A DNA stretch of 64,000 nucleotides from contig NZ_LYCS01000002.1 in the NCBI RefSeq assembly GCF_001659985.1, positions 310,001 to 374,000 on the forward strand, written 5' to 3'. Under the pieces are notes generated by a model. It was not told the origin of the DNA. It was given only the letters and a program-made list of their open reading frames with translations, and did not search any database. Made by a program: the position numbers and the translations under genes. Below are positions 45,055-54,056 of the stretch, in pieces; the first letter of the stretch is position 1, and each line of letters starts with the position of its first letter. Source of the stretch: Oceanobacillus sp. Castelsardo (lineage in GTDB: Bacteria; Bacillota; Bacilli; Bacillales; Amphibacillaceae).

Positions 45055-45819
45055 TTAATCTTTTGGACCACCAGCTACATATATTACTTGCCCATTGACA
45101 AAACCGGACTTTTCATCTGCATAGAACGCTACTGCATTCGCAATATCAGAAGGCTTCCCGCTTCGACCAACAGGAATTTGTTCTACACTTAATCGCACCA
45201 TCTCCTCAAATGAAATACCGATTCTTTCTGCTGTTGCTTTCGTCATATCGGTTTCAATAAATCCTGGTGCAATAGCATTAGCAGTAATTCCATATTTACC
45301 CAATTCTATTGCTAAGGTCTTCGTAAATCCTTGTATACCCGCTTTTGCTGTTGCATAATTCGCTTGCCCACGATTACCTAATGCTGAAGTGGATGATATA
45401 TTAATAATTCGCCCAAACTTATTTTTTACCATGTACTTTTGTGCTGCTTGAGTAGCATGGAATGCACCTTTTAAATGAACATTCATTACTTGATCCCAAT
45501 CACTATCCGTCATTTTAAATAGTAAATTATCCCGAATAATACCAGCATTATTCACAAGAATATCGAGCGAACCATAACGATTAACTACTTCTTCCATCGA
45601 CTCTTCCACTTCATTGGCATGAACGACATCAACTACTTTTGTATATATATCGTAACCCTGTTCATTGAATTCTTGTTTTGTTTCCTTTAAAGCCTTTTCA
45701 TTAACATCTACAATTGCTACCTTTGCCCCTTCTTCGGCAAACATTTTTGCAATACCTTTTCCTATACCACGACTTCCACCTGTAATATAGGCTACTTTTT
45801 CAGTAAATTGTTTAGACAT
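45055..45819 (-). CDS. fabG: 3-oxoacyl-ACP/CoA reductase, FabG family SDR
   Basis: The 254-residue SDR has TGGSRGIGKGIA, NNAGIIRD, S-Y-K in NISSTSALGNRGQANYATAKAG and APGFIETDMT, all FabG/PhaB hallmarks. In this operon it would oxidise the (R)-3-hydroxyacyl-CoA made by the MaoC pair. It follows the ACAD gene with 19 bases between. The MITE-like element begins only four bases after its stop codon. Confidence 0.88.
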   Translation of the reverse strand: MSKQFTEKVAYITGGSRGIGKGIAKMFAEEGAKVAIVDVNEKALKETKQEFNEQGYDIYTKVVDVVHANEVEESMEEVVNRYGSLDILVNNAGIIRDNLLFKMTDSDWDQVMNVHLKGAFHATQAAQKYMVKNKFGRIINISSTSALGNRGQANYATAKAGIQGFTKTLAIELGKYGITANAIAPGFIETDMTKATAERIGISFEEMVRLSVEQIPVGRSGKPSDIANAVAFYADEKSGFVNGQVIYVAGGPKD

Positions 45820-45838
45820 GATCTGTTCCCCCCATTTA

Positions 45839-47014
45839 TTATAAATATTGCCCTAATTTCACATTTCCTTTTAATAGGTTTCTAGAGATGATTAAACGTT
45901 GAATTTCATCTGTTCCATCATAAATTCTCCATAATCTAGCTTCCCTGTACCAACGTTCAATTGGTAACTCTTTGGTATAACCCATTCCACCGTGAATTTG
46001 TAGGACGCGATCAATGACACGATTCCCCATGTTTGCTCCATACAATTTCGCCATCGATGCCAAGTGACGATTATCCTCACCATTATCCAAAGTAAAGGTT
46101 GCGTTTAAAACTAGCCACTTTGCAGCTTCAATCTCAACTGCAGAATCAGCTATTTGCCATTGAATAGCCTGTCTGTCCGCAATTGGTTTTCCAAACGTTT
46201 CCCGTTCCTTCGAGTAATCGATTGCCATTTGTAATAAACGCTCTGCTGCACCCACTGCTGTTGCACCAACAACCCATCTTGCAAAACCGATCCATTCTAA
46301 GCCAAGCTGGTACCCATTATCAACTTCTCCCAAGATGTTTTCTTCTGGTACTCTAACATTGTCAAATACTAATCCAGCTGGACCCCATTCACCCATCGTA
46401 TGAATAAATTCAGATTTCCATCCCATATCACGATCTACAATAAAGCAAGTAACGCCTTCTCTTCCTGTTCGAGCATGTTTCTCTTTATCCGTAATTGCCA
46501 TTACCATCACAAAATCGGCTTCATTCCCACCTGTAATAAATGTCTTCTCCCCATTAATAACCCATTCGTTCCCATCTTTAACAGCTGTTGTTCTAATATT
46601 CCTAGTATCCGATCCCGCCCCCGGTTCTGTCATCGCAAAGCATGACTTCTTATCTCCATTTATAGTAGGGATAAGATATTTTTTCTTTTGTTCTTCATTG
46701 CCATAGTAAAGGATATTATCTGCTGTTCCTCCAAACTGGAATGGAACAAAGGTCTTCGATACTTCCATGATCACAAGCGCCATCATCATTTGTCCTAAAT
46801 CTGCTCCACCATATTCAGCAGGTGTATTAATCCCCCAAAATCCGGCCTCTTTCGCTTTTAATTGAAGCTCTTTTAACTTTTCATTTGACAGACTTGGTCT
46901 ACCTTCTCGCTCATTTCTAAGTACCTCGTTCTCAAGTGGGATTAATTCCTTTTCTACAAATTTCCGAATCGTTTGTTGTACCATCTTTTGTTCATCTGTT
47001 AAACGTAAATGCAT
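45839..47014 (-). CDS. Acyl-CoA dehydrogenase
   Basis: The 391-residue FAD enzyme shows AMTEPGAGSDTRNI, ITGG, the KERETFGKPIADRQAI segment and IHGGMGYTKELPIERWYREARLWRIYDGTDEIQ. The MCAD glutamate position holds aspartate (YDGT). It opens the operon ACAD, FabG, MaoC pair, thiolase, thioesterase. A TACT...AGTA palindrome lies 37 bases upstream of the start. Confidence 0.9.
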   Translation of the reverse strand: MHLRLTDEQKMVQQTIRKFVEKELIPLENEVLRNEREGRPSLSNEKLKELQLKAKEAGFWGINTPAEYGGADLGQMMMALVIMEVSKTFVPFQFGGTADNILYYGNEEQKKKYLIPTINGDKKSCFAMTEPGAGSDTRNIRTTAVKDGNEWVINGEKTFITGGNEADFVMVMAITDKEKHARTGREGVTCFIVDRDMGWKSEFIHTMGEWGPAGLVFDNVRVPEENILGEVDNGYQLGLEWIGFARWVVGATAVGAAERLLQMAIDYSKERETFGKPIADRQAIQWQIADSAVEIEAAKWLVLNATFTLDNGEDNRHLASMAKLYGANMGNRVIDRVLQIHGGMGYTKELPIERWYREARLWRIYDGTDEIQRLIISRNLLKGNVKLGQYL

Positions 47015-47050
47015 GTTATCTACTCCTTTTTTTTAAAATCACCAATTAAA

Positions 47051-47066
47051 TACTGACTAGTAAGTA
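47051..47066. promoter_or_regulatory. Candidate TetR operator before the ACAD-FabG operon
   Basis: TACTGACTAGTAAGTA is palindromic in 7 of 8 base pairs. It shares TACT...AGTA arms with 18291, 54037 and 56785 and contains ACT-N4-AGT. Confidence 0.5.
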
Positions 47067-47081
47067 TGTTTTTATTAAAAA

Positions 47082-47139
47082 AAGGGAAAATTTGTCACCC
47101 TCTACCATTATATTTCTCTAACTTCAAAATTTTCCCTTT
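47082..47139 (-). terminator. Terminator of the liv operon
   Basis: A 13-bp stem (47082-47094 with 47127-47139) has a 32-base loop and is followed on the minus strand by CCCTTTTTTTAATAA. Confidence 0.55.
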
Positions 47140-47215
47140 ATTTTTGCTACAGATTTTTTATTTTATATAGTATCTTAAACCACATCCGGCTTCTGTACAT
47201 CTTAAGAACAGAAGT

Positions 47216-48451
47216 TTAATTTACAGGATACGTTCCAACTTCCCCATTTTCTACAATACCGGCATCATATTCCCATTGCAATGCACCATCTTCGGCAATA
47301 CCTTTAAGAGGGAGAACCAATTCTTCCTCAGTTAGATTCTGAATCCCTTCATTAACTGCCTTCATAATCGCTTCTCTATCATCAACAGTACCAGCTGCTT
47401 TCATAGCTTCCACTAATACATATAATGTCTGATAATTTAATGCCGTTTCAGAAGTTGCGTAAGGCTCGTTATAAAGTTCTTTATATGTTTCAACAAAAGT
47501 AGTACTTGCGTCCGTATTTAGGTTTTCTATTGGAAGGGATCCAATTGAACCATTTAACATCTCATAACCTTCTAAGAACCCTGACATTTCCTCTAATTTA
47601 GCCTGATCCATAATCATAAAACCGCCTTCAAATCCCAATTCCTTCGCCTGTTTAATGACAAGTGCAGTTGGCTCAGAAGGCCCACCAATAAACAGAACAT
47701 CAGGATCTTTAGCTAACGCATTCGTCATAATGGTAAAATAATCGGTTTCTTTTGCGAAATCTATCTCTGAATCGTAAACAATTTCTCCACCTTTTTCTTC
47801 CCAGACAGGAACAATGGATTCTGACCAATCCTTTCCATACTGGGAATTTGTAGGAAGTAACGCCATTTTAGTTCCAAAGTTCTCTATCATATAATTACTA
47901 TACGGTTCGGACCAAATATTGTACTTAGGTGGAATACCAATCATCAATTTATTTCCTTGCTCATATTGTCTAGGTTCACTTGTATACGCCATAATAATAA
48001 AGTCATCCTGCTCGTTATATACCTGCGTTGCAAAAACTCCTCCACTATGAGGGATCCAAACTGCTACTGGATCATTCTCAGAAATCATGCGCTTCACGTT
48101 GACTCCTGTCTCGTTTGGCATGTATTTATCATCAAGGGCAACAATTTCTAGCTTATAAGTAGTTCCATTAACCTCAAAGCCGCTTTCATTTATTTCATTA
48201 GCAGCCATCTCTAATCCATTTAATACATTTAATCCATATTGGGCTCCAGGACCACTTAAGGGCCCGCTGTATCCTATCTCTACGATTTTTTCTCCCTCAT
48301 TAACCTCTGGCGATTTAACCTCTACATCACTAACCTTAGCATCCGTAGATTCTTTATCAGTAGATTCATTATTCGAGACATCCACACACCCAACCAAAAT
48401 CAAAGCAAGGAAAAATAACCCAAATAAGATAAACCTATTAATCTTGGACAT
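47216..48451 (-). CDS. ABC importer substrate-binding lipoprotein (LivK-like, copy 2)
   Basis: The 411-residue precursor has a lipoprotein signal with lipobox LVGC (cysteine about 22) and a periplasmic-binding-protein type 1 domain of the leucine-binding family (IGYSGPLSGPGAQYG, NPV-like DPVAVWIPHSGG). It is very similar to the next gene upstream, so the pair is a tandem duplication. Different copies may bind different acids. It is the last gene of the liv operon. Confidence 0.88.
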   Translation of the reverse strand: MSKINRFILFGLFFLALILVGCVDVSNNESTDKESTDAKVSDVEVKSPEVNEGEKIVEIGYSGPLSGPGAQYGLNVLNGLEMAANEINESGFEVNGTTYKLEIVALDDKYMPNETGVNVKRMISENDPVAVWIPHSGGVFATQVYNEQDDFIIMAYTSEPRQYEQGNKLMIGIPPKYNIWSEPYSNYMIENFGTKMALLPTNSQYGKDWSESIVPVWEEKGGEIVYDSEIDFAKETDYFTIMTNALAKDPDVLFIGGPSEPTALVIKQAKELGFEGGFMIMDQAKLEEMSGFLEGYEMLNGSIGSLPIENLNTDASTTFVETYKELYNEPYATSETALNYQTLYVLVEAMKAAGTVDDREAIMKAVNEGIQNLTEEELVLPLKGIAEDGALQWEYDAGIVENGEVGTYPVN

Positions 48452-48546
48452 TTGAGACCTCCCTATAGAGAAAATTTTTTATAAAACCTAGTATATGTTA
48501 CACTCTATTACCATCACTATCTATTTCTATTACTCACTAACTATTA

Positions 48547-49785
48547 TTATTCCATTGGAACAGATATTACCTCTCCATCTTCCACCGCACCAGCATTAAA
48601 TTCCCATTGTAGACTTCCGACCTCATTTATTTCATTAAGTGGAATTACCATTTTCTCATCTGGGGCATTTTGGATTCCTTCGTTAACCGCTTCCATAATA
48701 GATTTTGAATCTTCAACAGTGCCAGCAGCTTTCATTGATTCAACTAAAACATATAAAGATTGATAGCTTAATTGTGAATCTACAGTTGCAAACTTTTCCT
48801 TATAAATGCTTTTATATTTTTCTGCAAAAATATTACTTGCTTCTGTATCCAACTCTTCAATTGGATAGACACCTATAGATCCCTCTAATAATTCGTATCC
48901 TTTTTCTAAAAATCCTGACATTTCTTCAATCTTTGCCTGGTCCATCACCATAAACCCACCTTCGAACCCTAAATCTTTCGCTTGTTTAATTACTAAGGCT
49001 GTCGGCTCAGAAGGCCCCCCAACAAATAGAACATCTGGATTTGTATTTAATGCGTTGGTCATGACTGTAAAGTAATCTGTTTCCTTTGCAAAATCGATTT
49101 CACCCTCATATACAATTTCTCCACCCATTTCTTCCCAAATCGGCTTAATTACATTAATCCAATCCTTACCATACTGGGAATTTGTTGGTAGTAGGGCGAT
49201 TTTATTTCCGAAGTTTTCCATCATATACTTACTGAATGTTTTAGGCCAAATATTATATTGCGGCGAAATTCCAATCATTAATTCATTTCCTTGTTCATAC
49301 ATTCTTGGCTCACTTGTCTGCGCCATAATAATTAAATCCTCTTGTTCATTAAAGACTTGTGTCGCAAACACTCCACCACTATGAGGGATCCAAACTGCTA
49401 TTGGCTGATCTTCGGAGATCATTCGCTGTACATTCACTCCGGTTTCATTTGGCATATACTTATCATCCAAGGCAACAATGTCAAGCTTATATGTCTTTCC
49501 GTCCACCTCAAAGCCTTCTTGATTTATTTCTTCTGCTGCCATTTCAAGACCGTTTAGTACGTTTATACCATACTGCGCACCTGGACCACTTAATGGACCA
49601 CTATACCCAATTTTGATGACTTGCTCCCCTTCTTTAACTGCTGGTGCTTTAGTTTCTGTATTATCTGCCTCGGAATCCCCTTTACTTTCCGCCTGATCAC
49701 CTGATGAGACATCAAGACAACCGGTCAAACTAAATACTAGAAATGCCAATACTAAAAGGAAAATACTTCTATTTTGAACCTTCAT
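48547..49785 (-). CDS. ABC importer substrate-binding lipoprotein (LivK-like, copy 1)
   Basis: The 412-residue precursor has lipobox LTGC (cysteine about 23) and a leucine-binding-protein type 1 domain. It lies 26 bases after the ATPase gene, so is the primary receptor of this importer. Long identical blocks with copy 2 (for example NETGVNV and FAKETDYFT) show recent duplication. In other bacteria such systems import branched amino acids, amides or aromatic and alicyclic acids; the setting here favours a carboxylic acid. Confidence 0.9.
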   Translation of the reverse strand: MKVQNRSIFLLVLAFLVFSLTGCLDVSSGDQAESKGDSEADNTETKAPAVKEGEQVIKIGYSGPLSGPGAQYGINVLNGLEMAAEEINQEGFEVDGKTYKLDIVALDDKYMPNETGVNVQRMISEDQPIAVWIPHSGGVFATQVFNEQEDLIIMAQTSEPRMYEQGNELMIGISPQYNIWPKTFSKYMMENFGNKIALLPTNSQYGKDWINVIKPIWEEMGGEIVYEGEIDFAKETDYFTVMTNALNTNPDVLFVGGPSEPTALVIKQAKDLGFEGGFMVMDQAKIEEMSGFLEKGYELLEGSIGVYPIEELDTEASNIFAEKYKSIYKEKFATVDSQLSYQSLYVLVESMKAAGTVEDSKSIMEAVNEGIQNAPDEKMVIPLNEINEVGSLQWEFNAGAVEDGEVISVPME

Positions 49786-49811
49786 TTGAACCCTCCTTTT
49801 TAGAAGTAAAT

Positions 49812-50531
49812 CTATGCACCAATATAGGCCTTACGTATTTCTTCATTATTGAATAATTCACTACTAGTACCTTTCACAACGATACGACCATTTTCAATGA
49901 CATATCCTCGATCCGCAATTTTTAATGCGGCACTAGCATTTTGCTCAGCAAGCAGTATTGTAGTGCCTTCTTGATTAATTTGCTGAATGATTTCAAACAT
50001 CTGTTTTACTATAAGAGGTGCAAGACCTAATGACGGTTCATCTAACAGCAGAAGTTTAGGCTTTGCCATTAAGGCCCTTCCAATCGCGAGCATTTGTTGT
50101 TGTCCACCACTCAAGGACCCAGCAGCATTGTCCTTCTTTTCGGCTAGAATAGGAAATAATTCATACACATGTTCCGTTGATTTTTTTATTTCGGCTTTAT
50201 TTTTTCGGTGAACATATCCACCCATTTGTAAATTCTCATAAACAGACATTTCTGGAAATAAACTTCTCCCCTCTGGACATTGAATAATTCCTAGTTTCAC
50301 AAGTTTATCAGGGGATATGCCACTCACCTTTTTATCAAGAAAACGGATATCTCCATTACTTGGTTTATTTAGTCCGCTGATGGCGCGAAAAATGGTGCTT
50401 TTTCCCGCACCATTTGCTCCGAGTAATACTACCAATTCTCCGTGTCCGACATCCATATTTATTTCCTTTAGAGCAGTAAACGGACCATATTTCACTTCTA
50501 GATTAGAGATTTGTAACTTCAGCTGACTCAT
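49812..50531 (-). CDS. livF: ABC importer ATPase LivF
   Basis: The 239-residue ATPase shows Walker A GANGAGKST, the signature LSGGQQQ and Walker B LLLLDEPSLGL, with the LivF family ending. ATG 50531 follows GGGAG by eight bases; an in-frame GTG at 50540 is nearer the site and less likely. It overlaps livG by 29 bases. Confidence 0.92.
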   Translation of the reverse strand: MSQLKLQISNLEVKYGPFTALKEINMDVGHGELVVLLGANGAGKSTIFRAISGLNKPSNGDIRFLDKKVSGISPDKLVKLGIIQCPEGRSLFPEMSVYENLQMGGYVHRKNKAEIKKSTEHVYELFPILAEKKDNAAGSLSGGQQQMLAIGRALMAKPKLLLLDEPSLGLAPLIVKQMFEIIQQINQEGTTILLAEQNASAALKIADRGYVIENGRIVVKGTSSELFNNEEIRKAYIGA

Positions 50532-51288
50532 CTTCGTCACTCCCTAAATATGCTTCAATCACAACTGGATTGTTCTTAATTTCATCTGGAGTTCCTTCTG
50601 CAATTCTTTTTCCTTGATTCAAAACCATAATTCGATCGGCTAAGGACATAATCATAGACATTTTATGTTCAATCAAACATACCGTAAGACCACTATCCGC
50701 CATTTTTTGTATCAATGCACTAATCCCTTCTGTTTCATCTGGATTAACACCAGCTGCAGGTTCATCTAGTAATACAAGCTCAGGGTCTGTTGCAAGCGCT
50801 AGAGCAAATGCAACTCTTTTTTTTTGTTCCTGACTTATATTTGCAATCGGTTCATTTGCTAATTCCGTCAATTCTACGAAATCTAATGCCTCATATGCCT
50901 TTTCTAAACTTTCCTTTTCCTCTCTTTTTTCTCTTTTCGTTCGAAATATCGCATCCCATAGGCCCGATTTAGTTCTTAGTCTATTACCAATAATGACATT
51001 ATCTAGAACGGTTGCATCCTCAAATAGATTGGTAGTTTGAAAGGTCCTAGCTATCCCTAACTTAGCAATTTTATTAGGAGGCATTTTCGTAATATCATGA
51101 TCGTTAAAAGTAATCTTTCCAGATGTAGGGGGGTGAAAACCGCTAATCAAATTAAAAAAAGTTGATTTCCCTGCACCATTAGGTCCTATAACTGCATGAA
51201 TATCCCCCTTTTTCACCTCAAGATCAACTTGATTTACTGCCTGTAATCCACCAAAGGTTTTGGACAAATTTTCCACTTTTAATGCCAT
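50503..51288 (-). CDS. livG: ABC importer ATPase LivG
   Basis: The 261-residue ATPase has Walker A GPNGAGKST, a variant signature ISQEQKKRVAFA in place of LSGGQ, Walker B LVLLDEPAAGVNP, and the LivG-type GLTVCLIEHKM. Its ATG overlaps the livM stop codon (TAATG). LivF-LivG would form a heterodimer under LivH-LivM. Confidence 0.92.
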   Translation of the reverse strand: MALKVENLSKTFGGLQAVNQVDLEVKKGDIHAVIGPNGAGKSTFFNLISGFHPPTSGKITFNDHDITKMPPNKIAKLGIARTFQTTNLFEDATVLDNVIIGNRLRTKSGLWDAIFRTKREKREEKESLEKAYEALDFVELTELANEPIANISQEQKKRVAFALALATDPELVLLDEPAAGVNPDETEGISALIQKMADSGLTVCLIEHKMSMIMSLADRIMVLNQGKRIAEGTPDEIKNNPVVIEAYLGSDEDESAEVTNL

Positions 51289-52289
51289 TAGCTTACCTCC
51301 TCTATACCGGAATAACCTTTATTAGGCCCAGACTTTTTCCTTTTCTGTCTTGTCTTTCTTTTAATTCCTTCTATTGCACCGACAATGCCATTTGGATAAA
51401 AAATGACGATAATAAGCAGAATTGGCCCAAATAAAAGCATTTTGTATTCCTGCATAAATTGAAGTGATTGAGTAAGAAATACGATTAAAAGTGTACCTAT
51501 AATCGGACCCGATAGCGTTCCTAATCCACCTATGACAAGATAAATCAACATTTCAAATCCTAAAAATATACCCCCTATTTCTGGTCCAATAAATCGTACA
51601 AAAGATGCATATAAAGCACCTGCAATTGCTGCAAAAAAACAGGAAATAACAAAGGCTAGAAGTTGGTTCTTCTTCGTTGAAATACCGATAGTTTGAGCGA
51701 GTTCTTCACTGTTACGAATTGCGATAAACGTTCGCCCAAGTAAGGAATGCACAATTCTCTTCGTAATAAAAATAGTTAAAATGAGAAAGAAGAGAAGCAA
51801 ATAATATTGTGATGTTAGACTTTCAAAAGTTATTGGCCCAATGGAAGCCGGTCCAGGAATTCCAATTAATCCCCTTACTCCTCCCGTTAATGAGTCCCAC
51901 TTATCAATAATCAAATAAATGATATATCCTACACACATCGTGTAAATAGCAAAAAAGTGACCATTTGTTCTAAGAGAAATTAGACCAACTAAGAATCCAA
52001 GAATAATAGACAACACGCCAGCAGCTAAAAAGGCAAGCCAAAAATTCCATCCAGCTTTTACGGTTAATAATCCGAGTGTATAAGCACCAATTGCGAAAAA
52101 ACCAATATGGGCTAATGATAAGTTTCCAGTATATCCCGTAAAAATATTTATTCCGTATACACTTATACTCCAAATACATACTAACGCTAGAACATGTAAG
52201 ATATAATCATTCGGTACGATAAATGGCATGATAAGAGCTACAACCAACACGAATATTAAACCATTACGTTTGGATAATAACTTTGCCAT
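51288..52289 (-). CDS. livM: ABC importer permease LivM
   Basis: The 333-residue membrane protein has about nine to ten hydrophobic segments and the LivM signatures GYTGNLSLAHIGFFAIGAY and GGLGTLSGPIIG. The basic C-terminus is cytosolic. It is joined to livG and livH by TAATG overlaps. Confidence 0.92.
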   Translation of the reverse strand: MAKLLSKRNGLIFVLVVALIMPFIVPNDYILHVLALVCIWSISVYGINIFTGYTGNLSLAHIGFFAIGAYTLGLLTVKAGWNFWLAFLAAGVLSIILGFLVGLISLRTNGHFFAIYTMCVGYIIYLIIDKWDSLTGGVRGLIGIPGPASIGPITFESLTSQYYLLLFFLILTIFITKRIVHSLLGRTFIAIRNSEELAQTIGISTKKNQLLAFVISCFFAAIAGALYASFVRFIGPEIGGIFLGFEMLIYLVIGGLGTLSGPIIGTLLIVFLTQSLQFMQEYKMLLFGPILLIIVIFYPNGIVGAIEGIKRKTRQKRKKSGPNKGYSGIEEVS

Positions 52290-53152
52290 TAATTTACCCT
52301 CCCTGGAAATAATCCTGTCGGTTTTACTGATAGAATTATTACTAATAGTACAAAGGCTATGATGTCTTTATAATCCCCTGAAATATATGTTGCACCAAAA
52401 CTTTCAACAATTCCTAAAATATACCCTGCAATTATTGCTCCTGGAATACTTCCCATTCCGCCAATAATAATTATGACAAACGCCTTCATAATGACTAGAT
52501 CTCCCATACCAGGAAATACTAGGTTAATGGGTGAAGCAAGTGTGGCAGCTGCTGCGGCCAATATACCAGATATAGCGAAAGTTAACATGGCTACCATATT
52601 GGCATTAATTCCGACTAAATATGCTCCCTCTCTGTTCTGTGCCATTGCAACAATTGCAGCCCCTATCATCGTTCTAGTTAAAAATAGATGCAGGATTAGC
52701 ATGATAATTACTGTAGCCACAATAACAATTAATCGTTGCTGAGTCACAGTAATACCAAATAGACCTATTGCATTTCCATACGGACTAGACATTTGTTGAT
52801 AGTTTGGTCCCCAAATAACTTGAGCAAAAGCTACCAAAAATAATAGTATTCCAATTGCACCCATCATTTGATGTAGTGCTTCGGCTTTTCTCAAAGGGTG
52901 AAAGATGATACGTTCCGATAACACAGCAAGAAAAGCAATAGCCAACATGGATATAAACATTGCAATCCAATATGGAATACCAAATAAGGTCATTACCGTT
53001 AGAGTGACATATGCCCCAATCATATAAAAGGCACCTTGTGCAAAATTGGGTACGTGCAAAATCCCAAATACCATCGTTAATCCCAGGGCCACTAAACTGT
53101 ACACACTACCATTTGATAAACCATTTAATAACTGCTGAAAGAATAAATCCAT
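52289..53152 (-). CDS. livH: ABC importer permease LivH
   Basis: The 287-residue permease has about eight hydrophobic segments and LivH signatures LNGLSNGSVYSLVALGLTM and GGMGSIPGAIIAG. It is the first gene of the operon livH-livM-livG-livF-livK-livK. A consensus cre site lies upstream, so the importer is probably shut down on preferred sugars. Confidence 0.92.
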   Translation of the reverse strand: MDLFFQQLLNGLSNGSVYSLVALGLTMVFGILHVPNFAQGAFYMIGAYVTLTVMTLFGIPYWIAMFISMLAIAFLAVLSERIIFHPLRKAEALHQMMGAIGILLFLVAFAQVIWGPNYQQMSSPYGNAIGLFGITVTQQRLIVIVATVIIMLILHLFLTRTMIGAAIVAMAQNREGAYLVGINANMVAMLTFAISGILAAAAATLASPINLVFPGMGDLVIMKAFVIIIIGGMGSIPGAIIAGYILGIVESFGATYISGDYKDIIAFVLLVIILSVKPTGLFPGRVN

Positions 53153-53213
53153 TTTCCCCCTCCTTACTTTTTAATTATCCATTATTCAATTTTAGGAATT
53201 TAAATACCCCCAT

Positions 53214-53228
53214 AGAAAACGCTTCCAA
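53214..53228 (-). promoter_or_regulatory. CcpA cre site before livH
   Basis: On the minus strand TTGGAAGCGTTTTCT matches WTGNAANCGNWNNCW at every position; it lies 62-76 bases before the livH start. Confidence 0.65.
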
Positions 53229-53262
53229 TAGTTGATAAGCTGTATTAATTTAGTAATCTAGT

Positions 53263-54006
53263 TTAAAGATTTAATGTACCGCCATCAATAATAAGTGTTT
53301 CACCAGTTATAAATGATGCCTCATCAGATGCAAGGAATAATACAGCATTGGCTATTTCTTCTGGTTTGCCTATTCGTCTTAATGCATTTGCAGTCGATAA
53401 TGTTGGCCATTTATCTGTTTTCTTCCAGTCCTCGACCATGTTTGTATCTGTGATCCCAGGGGCTATTGCATTCACACGAATATTTTTTCTTCCAAACTCT
53501 GTAGCAGCCGTTCTAGTTAATGCCATGACACCACTTTTTGACGCAGAATATGCGGATACAAGCTTTTGCCCCTTAATACCAGCAATGCTCGCTGTATTAA
53601 CAATGGAACTTCCAGCCTCCATTTTCGGAATGACATACTTCATACCTAGAAAGACACCTGTAATATTGATATCCATTACTTTTGCCCATTCCTCTAAAGA
53701 AACATCTGGGAGTTTCTTTTCCTCACTATTCACCCCTGCGTTGTTGAAAAATATATCAATTTTCCCAAATGTGCTCATTGCTTTCTCTACCATGTTTTTT
53801 ACATCCTCAGGATTTGTCATATCACAATGGACATATTCTGCCTCTCCCCCATTTTCATGGATAATTGCTGCTGTTTTTGCGGCAGCTTTTTCTCTAACAT
53901 CGGCAACAATTACTTTTGCCCCCTCTTTAGAAAATCGAACAGCTGTGGTTCTTCCAATATCTCCCCCACCACCGGTAATAATTGCTACCTTATTCTCTAA
54001 ACGCAT
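53263..54006 (-). CDS. SDR family oxidoreductase
   Basis: The 247-residue SDR has TGGGGDIGRTTA, NNAGVN, S-Y-K in NTASIAGIKGQ...AYSASKSG and a C-terminal IDGGTLNL. The type is NAD-dependent FabG-like with unknown substrate. ATG 54006 is preferred: AAAGG lies nine bases before it, while the ATG at 54015 abuts it. A TACT-like palindrome lies 31 bases upstream, right after the end of ligase E. Confidence 0.84.
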   Translation of the reverse strand: MRLENKVAIITGGGGDIGRTTAVRFSKEGAKVIVADVREKAAAKTAAIIHENGGEAEYVHCDMTNPEDVKNMVEKAMSTFGKIDIFFNNAGVNSEEKKLPDVSLEEWAKVMDINITGVFLGMKYVIPKMEAGSSIVNTASIAGIKGQKLVSAYSASKSGVMALTRTAATEFGRKNIRVNAIAPGITDTNMVEDWKKTDKWPTLSTANALRRIGKPEEIANAVLFLASDEASFITGETLIIDGGTLNL

Positions 54007-54036
54007 GTTATCCATCCTTTCCTATACGGAATTAAA

Positions 54037-54052
54037 AACTGACTGATTAGTA
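54037..54052. promoter_or_regulatory. Candidate TetR operator before the SDR gene
   Basis: AACTGACTGATTAGTA keeps the ACT...AGT arms and ACT-N4-AGT core of the sites at 18291 and 47051, with a less symmetric centre. Confidence 0.4.
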
Positions 54053-54056
54053 TTTT

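Noticed and set aside
53348-54046. A 232-residue open frame on the plus strand opposite the SDR gene
   Set aside because: It mirrors a clear SDR with all family motifs, has no ribosome binding site and resembles no protein; it is a shadow of the real gene.
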